DNA from: Planctomycetota bacterium
GTDB taxonomy: Bacteria; Planctomycetota; Planctomycetia; Gemmatales; Gemmataceae
NCBI GenBank assembly: GCA_021325115.1
Contig: JAJPHU010000261.1
Coordinates: 1-40,625, forward strand
DNA length: 40,625 nt
Reading direction: 5' to 3'
Part shown: positions 24,971 through 32,740 of the stretch, one piece after another
Layout: every line of letters begins with the position of its first letter
Numbering within the stretch: the first letter of the stretch is position 1
The notes under the pieces: generated by a model
What the model was told of the DNA's origin: nothing
Database searches by the model: none
What the model saw: the letters and a program-made list of their open reading frames with translations, nothing else
Program-made: the position numbers and the translations under genes

Positions 24971-26194
24971 ATGACTAGTGTAGCTGATGTTTCACGCGAC
25001 GGGATCAAGCTCATCGAGATCGACCAGGGGCAACTCCGACAGCATGTCGATGGCGTGGTCCGCGATGCCGTCGAGGAGACCTTGAACGCCCTGCTGGATG
25101 CCGAGGCCGACGCCCTCTGCGGCGCCAAGAAGTATGAACGCTCGCCCGATCGCACCGACTACCGGGCCGACACCTACACGCGCACCTTCCATACCAAGGC
25201 CGGCGAGGTCGAGCTGAAAATGCCCAAGCTGCGACGCGCGACCTTCGAGAGCCAAGTGATCGAGCGTTACAAGCGTCGCGAGAGTTCCGTGGAGGAAGCG
25301 TTGGTGGAGATGTACCTGGCCGGCGTGTCGGTGCGGCGTGTCGAGGACATCACCGAGGCGTTGTGGGGCACCCGCGTCAGTCCGAGCACGGTCAGCGAGC
25401 TGAACCAGAAAATCTACGCGCGCATCCACGAGTGGCGCAATCGGCCCATCGACAAGGAGCACCCCTACGTCTACCTGGACGGCGTGTGGCTGAACCGGGA
25501 GTTCGGCGGCGAGGTGCGTCCGGTGGCAGTGCTGGTAGCCATCGGGGTCAACGCCGACGGCTTCCGCGAAATCCTGGGCGTGGCCGAAGGAGCCAAGGAA
25601 GACACCGAGAGTTGGCGTGCTTTCCTGCGGCAGCTCAAGGAGCGGGGTCTACGTGGCGTGCGTCTGGTGATCTCCGATAAGTGCCTGGGACTGGTTGAGG
25701 CGTTGGGCGAGTTTTACCCGGAGGCAGCCTGGCAACGCTGCGTGGTGCATTTCTACCGCAACGTGATGCGGGTGGTGCCGATGGGCAAGGTGCGGGAGGT
25801 GGTGGCGTTGCTCAAGGCGGTGCATGCCCAGGAGGACCGCGAGGCGGCGTTGGCCAAGACCGAGCAGGTGGTGGCCAAGCTGGAAGGGATGCGTTTGGGC
25901 AAGGCGGCGGAGTTGGTACGTACCAGCGTGGTGGAGACGTTGGCGTACATGGCATTTCCGCGTGAGCACTGGGTCCGCATCCGCACGAACAACCCGTTGG
26001 AGCGTTTGAACCGGGAGATCAAGCGTCGCACGCGTGTCGTCGGAGCGTTCCCGGACGGGGAGTCGGCGTTGGTGCTGGTAGCGGCACGCCTGCGTCACAT
26101 GGCGGGGACGAAGTGGGGGACGCGTCGCTATCTGAACATGGATAAGCTGCGTGCGGTGGAGGTGGAGAAGGAATCGGCGTTGGGAGTGGCCTGA
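24971..26194 (+). CDS. IS256-family transposase (407 aa)
   Basis: This DDE transposase of the mutator-like IS256 family moves the surrounding element by cutting at its inverted repeats. The catalytic aspartate D170 is in YVYLDGVWLN, D236 is in VISDKCLGL, and the family glutamate E344 is in NPLERLNREIKRRTRVVGAF. WQRCVVHFYRNV is the conserved segment before the helical insertion. The ATG at 24971 has GAGAGG about 6-11 nt upstream; an in-frame reading from 24926 has no ribosome binding site. The length is normal for the family and the reading frame is intact, so this copy may be active. Confidence 0.95.
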   Translation: MTSVADVSRDGIKLIEIDQGQLRQHVDGVVRDAVEETLNALLDAEADALCGAKKYERSPDRTDYRADTYTRTFHTKAGEVELKMPKLRRATFESQVIERYKRRESSVEEALVEMYLAGVSVRRVEDITEALWGTRVSPSTVSELNQKIYARIHEWRNRPIDKEHPYVYLDGVWLNREFGGEVRPVAVLVAIGVNADGFREILGVAEGAKEDTESWRAFLRQLKERGLRGVRLVISDKCLGLVEALGEFYPEAAWQRCVVHFYRNVMRVVPMGKVREVVALLKAVHAQEDREAALAKTEQVVAKLEGMRLGKAAELVRTSVVETLAYMAFPREHWVRIRTNNPLERLNREIKRRTRVVGAFPDGESALVLVAARLRHMAGTKWGTRRYLNMDKLRAVEVEKESALGVA

Positions 26195-26203
26195 CGCCGA
26201 AGA

Positions 26204-26246
26204 GCGGTTGAGGTCCGGCGACATCCTACCGCCGGACCTCAACCGC
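26204..26246. terminator. Perfect 16-bp hairpin after the IS256 transposase
   Basis: GCGGTTGAGGTCCGGC (26204-26219) and its exact complement (26231-26246) enclose an 11-nt loop, starting 10 nt after the transposase stop. There is no U-tract, so if it terminates transcription it does so weakly or as a structure at the element's right end. Part of the stem (CGGTTGAG) is also found at the left end of the element near 24923. Confidence 0.6.
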
Positions 26247-26288
26247 CCGCGGGCTGCTCGTGGGGCTACCGCGGAAAAATGTGCGAAA

Positions 26289-26563
26289 AAGACTGGACAC
26301 TACCACTGGAAAAACTGCTCGCACGACACATCGGTCAACGCATCCTCGTCGTTTCGCATCAAGTAGTTCTGCGTGTCTACCTGGCCTCGCTCCTCGGTTT
26401 GACACTCGATCAGGCGCGCCAGGTGGCCATCCCTAATGCCAGCGGTCGCCTGCTTATTCGCCAGGGATTGTCCACGACCGTTTCCCCTTTCGCCCTCGGC
26501 GGGCCATCCGCTGATCCGGCAATAGAAATTCATCTCATGCCCCCAACCGAGAAGCAAGCGTAA
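26289..26563 (+). pseudogene. Histidine phosphatase, 3' part
   Basis: This is the C-terminal half of the gene beginning at 24451. After the insertion edge the frame reads DWTLPLEKLLARHIGQ, then ILVVSHQVVLRVYLASLLG. The VVSH histidine is the second catalytic histidine region of the superfamily. IPNASGRLLIRQ follows and the frame ends with stop TAA at 26561-26563. A start codon at 26279 is formed by the IS end and is unlikely to give a functional protein. Together the two parts would make about 230 residues, normal for the family. Confidence 0.8.
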
Positions 26564-26718
26564 CGAATTGCGCGCTGGCCAGCGGCCTCCACCTCGGCAA
26601 CTATGGAGCTTCCCGCTTTCCTCCGAGCCACCTCACGCTTATCCCTCGCCATCCCTGGATCAGGGAACCGCCGAACACCATGAACCCTGCTCTCACCCTC
26701 TGGTCTTTTCGGTCGCCC

Positions 26719-26746
26719 TTGACAGTGTACTAGCGTACAGTAAAAT
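26719..26746 (+). promoter_or_regulatory. Sigma70-like promoter with palindromic spacer
   Basis: TTGACA (26719-26724) and TAAAAT (26741-26746) are separated by 16 nt. The spacer contains the perfect palindrome TGTAC-TAGC-GTACA at 26726-26739, the place where a repressor would occlude RNA polymerase. The GTAC-N4-GTAC layout resembles LexA boxes of some phyla, which is a guess. It lies about 190 bp upstream of the small gene at 26934 within an otherwise gene-free stretch (26564-26933). Confidence 0.65.
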
Positions 26747-26933
26747 ACCGTAGCCGATTTTCCCAGCCGGCGGCCATGCTCGGTGAAGCCATGCACCAGC
26801 AGCGGCAAATCATGCGCTTTTACGTCTCGGAGCCTCACTCTTTTCATCCTGCGCGCTGGGAGAAGGTTCCTGCTTCTCCGATCAAGGTTCCGCGACACCG
26901 CCTTTTTTTAATCGTCTGCAAGGAGAACTTCCT

Positions 26934-27230
26934 ATGTACCCTGTCGCTGTCCATGTCCTCCTCCAAGGCAAAGATGGGATCGCAATCCTGTCTCGATCTC
27001 TGGAGCTGCCCTTCCCGCCCTCTCCTGGCCTGGAGCTGGAGGGACTCACCAGCCGGCCGGAACCAACGGAAACCCTTCAGCGCGTTATCTGGAGTCTCGC
27101 TCAGCACCGTTTCTACGCCGAACTGGAAGACTGGCGCTCGGACGAGGAGACCATCACCGAGATGATGGACTATTTCGGCCCCGGCTGGGAAACGCACGAG
27201 CCGAGCCTCTCTCTGCTGCACGAGGAGTAA
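26934..27230 (+). CDS. Hypothetical protein (98 aa) downstream of the regulated promoter
   Basis: The ATG at 26934 follows AAGGAGAA 7 nt upstream. The sequence begins with a strand (MYPVAVHVLLQGKDGIAIL), a proline-rich turn and a helix (ETLQRVIWSLAQHRFYAEL), and ends in acidic helices (EETITEMMDYF). No domain is recognised. It is the first gene after the palindrome-bearing promoter at 26719 and precedes the sigma factor gene by 125 bp, so it may share regulation with that operon. Confidence 0.65.
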   Translation: MYPVAVHVLLQGKDGIAILSRSLELPFPPSPGLELEGLTSRPEPTETLQRVIWSLAQHRFYAELEDWRSDEETITEMMDYFGPGWETHEPSLSLLHEE

Positions 27231-27355
27231 CGGCGCCGCCAGCTCCGTGCATCGCCCGCTCACCGCTGTCACCCTCAAGAGCCGCTGCCTCTTACGCGGC
27301 TGCCGTTAAGTCCCTCGTTCTTAGGAAACCTGCCAAAGCTTGTAGGAGGAACACC

Positions 27356-28132
27356 ATGCCGCCGAATGATCGCTTTCAATGGTTCCCGAAATCATCTGCT
27401 GCGAGTATTTCCAAGGAGAGGACGGCCAACCCTCTCCCGGAGCAAGACACGGCACCGGCGAAAAACTCGCCGGATTCTGGGCGGGAAGGGACGGTCGTGC
27501 AGCCAGATGATCTCTTCGATGAAGCACGGATTCGGCAGCTGTTTGCCGGCAGTGAGGAGGAGATCGGCCAGGGATTGGCTCTTGTCGATGCATCACTCCG
27601 CCAGCATCTGTGCGTCTGGCTGCGCCGGCAATTCCCTAGTCTCACGCCCGAAGATCTGGCTGATGTCTGGGGCGAAACGTTGGTCGGTGTCCTTCAGGCT
27701 GCACGCCAGAGGCGTTTCCAGCCTGACCGTCCTCTGCTGCCCTGGCTCTGCCACATCGCCCGCGCCAGAGCCATCGACCACATCCGCCGCCGGACAGTCC
27801 GGCAGGATTTCCTGGCCGGCCTTTACCAGACCTGTCAGGGGGCGATGCTCCAAGGGTGCGGACAGGCAGGAGATCAGCAGGAAATGGAGGAGGTTTTGGC
27901 CCTGGTCCGTGATTTCATTGACACGCTACCCCAGCAACAGAGGATGGTCTTGTTTGTCTTTGTCGAACATTACCCAGAGACCCAAAGCATGGCCATTTTG
28001 CAGCGCGAGGTGTCCCGAACTACCGGACGCCCGCACAGCCGTGCCTCGGTCAAGCGGGCTCTCCAGGAGGCACGCCGCAAGCTACGGGAACATCTTCGCA
28101 ATAAAGGCTTCGATCTGGAAGGGATGAGCTAA
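27356..28132 (+). CDS. Sigma-70 family (ECF-like) RNA polymerase sigma factor (258 aa)
   Basis: AGGAGGA 6-12 nt upstream fixes the start at 27356. Residues 1-60 are a disordered Pro/Ser/Asp-rich extension. Region 2 spans about 75-145 (HLCVWLRRQFPSLTPEDLAD, then RPLLPWLCHIARARAIDHIR), the -10-binding helix pattern of ECF-type factors. A linker and region 4 (about 180-245) follow: DTLPQQQRMVLFVFVEHY, SMAILQREVSRTTGRP and ASVKRALQEARRKLREHL, the last with the shape of a -35-binding HTH with a recognition helix. The next gene follows after 3 bp, and an ImmA/IrrE-type protease gene overlaps that, so the factor may be released or controlled by its operon partners. Targets are not known. Confidence 0.88.
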   Translation: MPPNDRFQWFPKSSAASISKERTANPLPEQDTAPAKNSPDSGREGTVVQPDDLFDEARIRQLFAGSEEEIGQGLALVDASLRQHLCVWLRRQFPSLTPEDLADVWGETLVGVLQAARQRRFQPDRPLLPWLCHIARARAIDHIRRRTVRQDFLAGLYQTCQGAMLQGCGQAGDQQEMEEVLALVRDFIDTLPQQQRMVLFVFVEHYPETQSMAILQREVSRTTGRPHSRASVKRALQEARRKLREHLRNKGFDLEGMS

Positions 28133-28135
28133 ACC

Positions 28136-28507
28136 ATGAGACCCACCAATAACGGCAGTGACGAGGAGCGGTTCCTGGATGCCCTGATTCGCGCTGCCCT
28201 TAGCCAGCGAAATAAATCGGCCGGGACATTGCCGGACCTGGCAACGCCGCCTCCGCCGCTGACGAAAGAAGATCAGGAAGCTCTGGATGCCTTGGGGGCT
28301 GATTTCATCGCCCAGATCCTTGCTGGCACCTGGAAGCCCCGACGCCGGCGGTGGCGTCAGCGGCCAGCCCGCGAAGCCGAACAGGAATTAGCCGGCGCTA
28401 TGCAGCGCGGTCCCGAAGAGGGGGAGTTGAGCGAGCAAGCTTGGGAGGAGATCGAACGCAAGATCCACGACCTGGACGCCGAGGAAGATGCGAAGGAGGA
28501 ACCATGA
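28136..28507 (+). CDS. Small charged protein between sigma factor and metallopeptidase (123 aa)
   Basis: It starts 3 bp after the sigma factor stop and its TGA overlaps the next ATG (ATGA). The protein has a helical N-terminus (ERFLDALIRAALSQRN), a proline-rich middle, a strongly basic patch (WKPRRRRWRQRPARE) and an acidic helical C-terminus (WEEIERKIHDLDAEEDAKEE). There is no zinc-finger anti-sigma motif and no membrane segment. Its position suggests it binds the sigma factor or is a substrate of the protease, as small cleavable partners often are, but this is inference from operon order. Confidence 0.65.
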   Translation: MRPTNNGSDEERFLDALIRAALSQRNKSAGTLPDLATPPPPLTKEDQEALDALGADFIAQILAGTWKPRRRRWRQRPAREAEQELAGAMQRGPEEGELSEQAWEEIERKIHDLDAEEDAKEEP

Positions 28508-29319
28508 GCGTGCAGGAGATCGAGCAACTGGCGGAAGCCGTGCGGGCCCTCCGCGGTCTGTTTTATCTCCCCCTTGATCCGCTGGCCCTGGCCCGCTCGG
28601 AGGGCATCTATTTGGCGCCCGGCTGCTACGATGGCTGCTTCGATGGTCGCCTTGAGCTGCGGCGCAAAAATGGGCGTAGCCGCTTCTACCTGTTTTACGC
28701 TCAGGAGGACTCCCCCCGGCGGCCGCCCAGCCGGGTGCGCTTTTCCATCGCCCATGAACTGGCTCACTTTTACCTTCCCGAACACCGCAGATATTTGCTC
28801 TCGGGCTACTGGCAGGGGAGGCGATGTCAACTCCTCTCGGATCGCCGCCTGGAGCGCGAAGCCGATCTGTTTGCAGCGGCCCTGCTGATGCCGCGGCGGC
28901 GTTTCTTGGAGGAAGTGAGCCTTCGGCAGGAATACCCCTGGAGACTACAAGAGTTGACGCGGTTGGCGGACAGGGTGTTTTACACCTCGCTCACGAGTAC
29001 GGCGATCCGCTATGCCCAGCTGGATTGTCAGCCCTGCTGCGTCGTGTTATCCGAAGGCGGCCATGTCCGTTTCAGCATTCCGTCAGCGCGGCTGAGGAGT
29101 CACGGGATCGACGGGATTCGCCGCGGAGCGCCTGTCCCGGCCGATTCCGTGACCGGCCACTTGCTGGCCGCCCCGCTCCGGCGGGGGTGTCGGCAGGGAG
29201 AGGGGGCGGTGTCCGGCGACGTGTGGTTCGCTGGCTCGCAACCCCTCTCTCTCTGGGAGGAGGCCAAGATCCTCGGCCGAACCGGACGAGTGCTCACCCT
29301 GCTGGTTCTCAACGAGTAA
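28504..29319 (+). CDS. ImmA/IrrE-type zinc metallopeptidase (271 aa)
   Basis: ImmA/IrrE proteases cleave repressors or anti-factors after stress, so pairing with a sigma factor is meaningful. The zinc motif HELAH is at 84-88 inside RFSIAHELAHFYLPEH, and the conserved EREADLFAAALLMPRR follows near 118-132, where the glutamate of EAD should be the third ligand. The first 80 residues (LPLDPLALARSEGIYLAPG, then RSRFYLFYA) match the family's N-terminal sheet. The C-terminal 120 residues are not recognised. Translation is coupled to the upstream gene by ATGA. Confidence 0.9.
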   Translation: MSVQEIEQLAEAVRALRGLFYLPLDPLALARSEGIYLAPGCYDGCFDGRLELRRKNGRSRFYLFYAQEDSPRRPPSRVRFSIAHELAHFYLPEHRRYLLSGYWQGRRCQLLSDRRLEREADLFAAALLMPRRRFLEEVSLRQEYPWRLQELTRLADRVFYTSLTSTAIRYAQLDCQPCCVVLSEGGHVRFSIPSARLRSHGIDGIRRGAPVPADSVTGHLLAAPLRRGCRQGEGAVSGDVWFAGSQPLSLWEEAKILGRTGRVLTLLVLNE

Positions 29320-29380
29320 GCCAGCGAGTGAACGGCCTCGGGTACGGGCCACCCATCAGAAATCGGGGAAAGGTGTGTTG

Positions 29381-29749
29381 ATGGAGGGCATTCTCGCAGG
29401 ATTGGTCAACCTGGGTCTCGGCGGTGTCATGGGCGCGGCCCTGATCTGGTTTTTGCACCATCTGGTGACCAGGACACTCCCCGAGATGACCAAGATTTTT
29501 CGCGAGGAAGTCAACGCCGAGCGCGATCAACGCCACAAGGAGCACCAAGCTCTGCTCCAGAGCATCGACCGGCTCGGCCAGCAACAACACAAGGAGCATG
29601 AGGCCATCATTGACCACCTCGACTCCGGCTTCAAGGAACTGGTTAACGAGATCACCGATAACCGCGTGGCTCTGGAAAAACGTCTGGAAAAGCTCCCCCC
29701 TTCGCCCCCCGGCCCAGCCCCAGGACACCACAGGCCACGGTCCCAATGA
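29381..29749 (+). CDS. Small membrane protein with coiled coil (122 aa)
   Basis: The ATG at 29381 has GGGGAAAGG 7-15 nt upstream; GTG at 29375 is an alternative in the same frame. An N-terminal membrane segment (about residues 5-25, containing VNLGLGGVMGAALIWFLHHL) is followed by a long charged helical region with repeated KEHQALLQSI and KEHEAIIDHL units, the profile of a coiled coil, and a proline-rich tail. The arrangement resembles membrane-anchored accessory or holin-like proteins, but no family is recognised. Confidence 0.7.
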   Translation: MEGILAGLVNLGLGGVMGAALIWFLHHLVTRTLPEMTKIFREEVNAERDQRHKEHQALLQSIDRLGQQQHKEHEAIIDHLDSGFKELVNEITDNRVALEKRLEKLPPSPPGPAPGHHRPRSQ

Positions 29750-29765
29750 ACGGAAGGATGAAGCC

Positions 29766-30485
29766 ATGAAACCACGAATTATCTGCCTGTTCCTGATGTT
29801 GCTGCCCGCTATGGCTCCGGCTGCCGAGCCGAAGAAAGACGTTGCACCGCCTGGGCCGGCTATCACGCTGCCGTCCGAACTCAAAGCCCGCCCTGGGCGT
29901 CTCCTCCTGATCCAGGCCAAAACGGACGGCAAAATCATCCGCTGGGTGTCCCTATCTGAAGATGCTGACTTGCTGCCTTATCTGGATCAAAGTGCCATCT
30001 TCTCGGCACCTTCGCCCGGCCGCTACCGGGTTCTTGCCTACACCGCCGCCGGAGACACACCCAGTCTCCCAGCCATCACAACGGTCGTCGTCGAGGGGCC
30101 GTCACCCCCGGTACCGCCTGGACCGGGGCCAGGCCCGAACCCAGCGGACCCATTCATGCAGGGGTTGCGAACTGCCTATGCGGCTGAAACAGATGCGGCG
30201 AAGGCACAGCAAGTCGCCCTGCTGGCCGCCCTCTACCGCAACGTGGCAGCCTCTACCGTCAACCAACAAGAGCTGAAAACGTTGGGCGACCTGTACCAGG
30301 TATTGCGGACGGCCGGGGCAGCATTACTGCCAGCGACAGCCCTACCGAAAGTGCGGCGCGTGATCGCCGATGAACTGGACCGAACGCTCGGCACCAATGC
30401 GGCAATGCCGCTCGACGATGCCAGCCGCAAGAAGGTCGCAGACGAGATGAGCCGAATGGCGAAAACTCTGGAATCTTTGAAGTGA
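29766..30485 (+). CDS. Secreted protein with Ig-like segment and proline linker (239 aa)
   Basis: A signal peptide is evident: basic MKPR, hydrophobic IICLFLMLLPAMAP, then AAEP at the cleavage region. Residues about 35-115 read as a beta-sandwich (LPSELKARPGRLLLIQAKT, GKIIRWVSLSEDADLLPYL, GRYRVLAYTAAGD). A PPVPPGPGPGP linker separates it from a helical C-terminal domain (YAAETDAAKAQQVALLAALY and onward). This layout, with an extracytoplasmic domain opening on a LPSELKARPG-type strand, is a style I associate with planctomycete plasmid and prophage proteins. GGAAGGAT upstream fits the start. Confidence 0.75.
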   Translation: MKPRIICLFLMLLPAMAPAAEPKKDVAPPGPAITLPSELKARPGRLLLIQAKTDGKIIRWVSLSEDADLLPYLDQSAIFSAPSPGRYRVLAYTAAGDTPSLPAITTVVVEGPSPPVPPGPGPGPNPADPFMQGLRTAYAAETDAAKAQQVALLAALYRNVAASTVNQQELKTLGDLYQVLRTAGAALLPATALPKVRRVIADELDRTLGTNAAMPLDDASRKKVADEMSRMAKTLESLK

Positions 30486-30497
30486 GAGGATGCAGCG

Positions 30498-31403
30498 ATG
30501 AGTCGGGAGAGCGGACATTATCGAGACGGGGCGCCGGGTTTCTACGGCTGGACACCCAACCCAGCTGGCGTGCGAGCCATTCTGGCCACCCTGCCCCACC
30601 CTACCTTCGCCCAGGCAGCGCCTCATCTGCTGCAACAAGCCGAGCGGAGCGAGGACAACGCCCTGCTTTGGGAAGCGTGCATCAAGGTCACGGGCGCGCA
30701 ACTACCGGCGCACAAGCAGTCGATTGGCTGCTGTACATCCGAGGGCTGGTCCAGTGGCGTGGATTACCTCCAGTGCGTCATGATCGCCCTCCGGCAAATG
30801 CCCCTGGAATATCGTTCCATTTCTCACGCCGTCTTCTACGGGCTGGGGCGCGAGGTGGCGCACATGCTGGGCGGCCCCGACGGTTGCTACGGCGGCGCTA
30901 TGGCCAAGGCCTCCGTCCAGTATGGCTGCGTCAGCAACGAGGACGCCCACGACTCCGACACCGACGACACCTTGGCCGCTGAGTACGGCCGCCGCGGCGT
31001 CCCGCAGAACCTCAAGGAACTGGCCCACAAACACTTGGTCAAGACCGTTTCTCTGGTCAAAAGTGCCGAGGAAGCGAAGGCCGCCTTGCTTAACGGCTAT
31101 CCCATACCAATATGCTCCGACCAGGGCTTCACCATGCAACGCGATGCCGACGGTCACTGTCGTGCTCAGGGTTCGTGGGCGCACTGCATGTGCCTGATCG
31201 GCTACCGCGCGGACAAGCGCTGGTTCTGCATCCTGCAATCGTGGGGGCAGAATGTTCCCAGCGGGCCGACCTCCCTCAACCAGCCCGACTGCTCGTTTTG
31301 GGCGGACTGGGATGTCGTGGACCGCATGCTGCGGCAAGAAGACAGCTTCGCCGTCAGCCAGTTCGATGGCTTCCCCAGTCAGAAACTCGACTGGCTCATC
31401 TGA
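30498..31403 (+). CDS. Papain-like cysteine protease fold protein (301 aa)
   Basis: Three segments line up with C1A-type peptidases. KQSIGCCTSEG (Q74 oxyanion, catalytic-type cysteine at 79) is followed by helix SSGVDYLQCVMIALR. GSWAHCMCLIGYRADK has the catalytic histidine H229. RWFCILQSWGQN matches the usual NSWG with the asparagine replaced by glutamine at 247. A Gln in place of the family Asn may weaken or retune activity. The middle contains a glycine- and Asp-rich segment (HMLGGPDGCYGG). No signal peptide is seen. It lies 12 bp after the secreted-protein gene and belongs to the same transcript. Confidence 0.7.
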   Translation: MSRESGHYRDGAPGFYGWTPNPAGVRAILATLPHPTFAQAAPHLLQQAERSEDNALLWEACIKVTGAQLPAHKQSIGCCTSEGWSSGVDYLQCVMIALRQMPLEYRSISHAVFYGLGREVAHMLGGPDGCYGGAMAKASVQYGCVSNEDAHDSDTDDTLAAEYGRRGVPQNLKELAHKHLVKTVSLVKSAEEAKAALLNGYPIPICSDQGFTMQRDADGHCRAQGSWAHCMCLIGYRADKRWFCILQSWGQNVPSGPTSLNQPDCSFWADWDVVDRMLRQEDSFAVSQFDGFPSQKLDWLI

Positions 31404-31453
31404 AAAGTCGATTACGTTGTTCCAATTCCCTGTACCACTGAGAGGAGTCCCTC

Positions 31454-31819
31454 ATGGCCGTGAACCATCCCAACCCGCTACCTCAGCCAGCCGGCAGTCC
31501 CGGTTCCACATCGACCCTGGCAGGGAAGACGGGCAGCCCTCCTGCCGTTCAGGGCATCGACCTCAACAAGCTCCAGCAACTGCTGCAAGCGCTCGGCCAA
31601 TATGGGCCAGTAATCTTGGAGGTGATCCAGAAACTGGTAGACCTCTTGCGGCAGCCTAGCCCATCTTTAGTGCAAGAAGGACTAAGCGGCCCAAGCGCTC
31701 ACGCGGCTTGCTGCCGGGCCGAACTGGAGCATCTGCTGGCGGCGACTGCCATCTGCCTGCATCATTACCATTGTTGCGAGCAGGAAGATCAGCAGCAAGG
31801 CCGCAATTCCAACTCCTGA
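31454..31819 (+). CDS. Hypothetical protein (121 aa)
   Basis: AGAGGAG 6-13 nt upstream supports the ATG at 31454. The N-terminus is disordered (Asn/Pro/Gly/Thr-rich). The centre is an amphipathic helix (DLNKLQQLLQALGQYGPVIL, then EVIQKLVDLLRQ). The C-terminal part has cysteines and histidines (HAACCRAELEHLLAAT, then CLHHYHCCEQ), a spacing that could hold zinc. Function unknown. Confidence 0.6.
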   Translation: MAVNHPNPLPQPAGSPGSTSTLAGKTGSPPAVQGIDLNKLQQLLQALGQYGPVILEVIQKLVDLLRQPSPSLVQEGLSGPSAHAACCRAELEHLLAATAICLHHYHCCEQEDQQQGRNSNS

Positions 31820-31900
31820 TGCCACCGATCTGGCGGTGGCCATGTCGGCCACAAGCCGCTCGGCCGCCTCTTTCTTCCTTTGCAAATGGAGGTTGATCCG

Positions 31901-32578
31901 ATGCACCCCTTTCTGGCATTCACGTTTATGGCGATTCTCGTCCCGGCCGTATGGCCAGCGCCCCCCGAAGATGAGCGAGCCCAAGCGGCTCTGGCGCGGG
32001 CCGTGCGGCAGCATACAAACGAGCAGAATCCATGCTTTCGCTGTGCTGATACGGCAACTGATTCAGACAAGAAAGCGCGGGAAGCTTTGACCCAGGCCAT
32101 TGCCGCGTTGAGCCACTCCCGCTCAACGGCATCTTCCTCCGGTTGTCTTTGCGGCTGCCAGGAGGGCGGTCCTTGTGATTGTCCCAACTGCCCGGCTGGA
32201 GGTGGGCTGACCTACACGCAAGCCGTTCGCTTGGCAATGGACGAGAGAAAGCCTCTCGCAGTCTTCGTAGGACAACGGACCTGCGCCGTACCCGGCTGCA
32301 TCCTCTGCCAGGTAGACGACTTTCCGGATACGTCGGGGCCTTGCGTGGTCATCGGTCTACCAAGGAGTGGCAAACTGTTTCGGGTAGCGGACATCCCCGG
32401 CCGACCGTCGAGCGAGACGATTCGGAGCATCCTCACCACGGTGACAGCTACCGCACCTATGGTTTCGACAGGGCCGTCCAGGGCAGTCATTCCTCCTCCC
32501 TTTGTCCCGCCTTTCTTTGGGGGAATAGGTTTTGGAGGAAGATATTGCCCAGGTATGGGATGTGGAGGTAGACCCTGA
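31901..32578 (+). CDS. Secreted cysteine-rich protein with thioredoxin-like segment (225 aa)
   Basis: The ATG at 31901 follows TGGAGG 6-12 nt upstream; an earlier in-frame start at 31880 lacks this. A signal peptide is suggested by HPFLAFTFMAILVPAVWPAP. A cysteine-rich linker (CLCGCQEGGPCDCPNCP) precedes a segment that reads like a thioredoxin-type sheet (RKPLAVFVGQRTCAVPGCIL, CVVIGLPRSGKLFRVADIPG), where the usual CxxC is not present. A Gly/Phe/Pro-rich tail ends in CGGRP. It is the last gene of the 29381-32578 run. Confidence 0.65.
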   Translation: MHPFLAFTFMAILVPAVWPAPPEDERAQAALARAVRQHTNEQNPCFRCADTATDSDKKAREALTQAIAALSHSRSTASSSGCLCGCQEGGPCDCPNCPAGGGLTYTQAVRLAMDERKPLAVFVGQRTCAVPGCILCQVDDFPDTSGPCVVIGLPRSGKLFRVADIPGRPSSETIRSILTTVTATAPMVSTGPSRAVIPPPFVPPFFGGIGFGGRYCPGMGCGGRP

Positions 32579-32740
32579 CGTTGAGAGATACAGCCCCGGT
32601 CGGGGCCAGTGGTAGATACCGCAGGGTAAGCCCGAACATCGACAAGAAGAGCAAGAGGCCGCTGAATGAGCCTTCATGGCAACCAACCTGATCCACGGAG
32701 GACAGGCTATAGCGGGAGAAACTTTTCTTGCTCGCCCCGT

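Larger units (their letters stand above)
24884..26288 (+). mobile_element. IS256-type insertion sequence (about 1405 bp)
   Basis: Both ends begin TTTCGCACATTTT (left at 24884, right on the minus strand ending at 26288). Similarity then continues imperfectly for about 45 bp through GCGG(C/T)AGCC to CGGTTGAG. The element contains one transposase gene. No 8-9 bp target duplication is visible: left flank ACAGTAAG, right flank AAGACTGG. This suggests a later deletion or rearrangement at one edge. It splits a histidine phosphatase gene. Confidence 0.85.

Noticed and set aside
24871..26744. CGTACAGTAA present both at the left IS256 edge and in the promoter at 26719
   Set aside because: A 10-base match in a region of this size, picked out after scanning many pairs, is weak evidence; no longer homology surrounds it.
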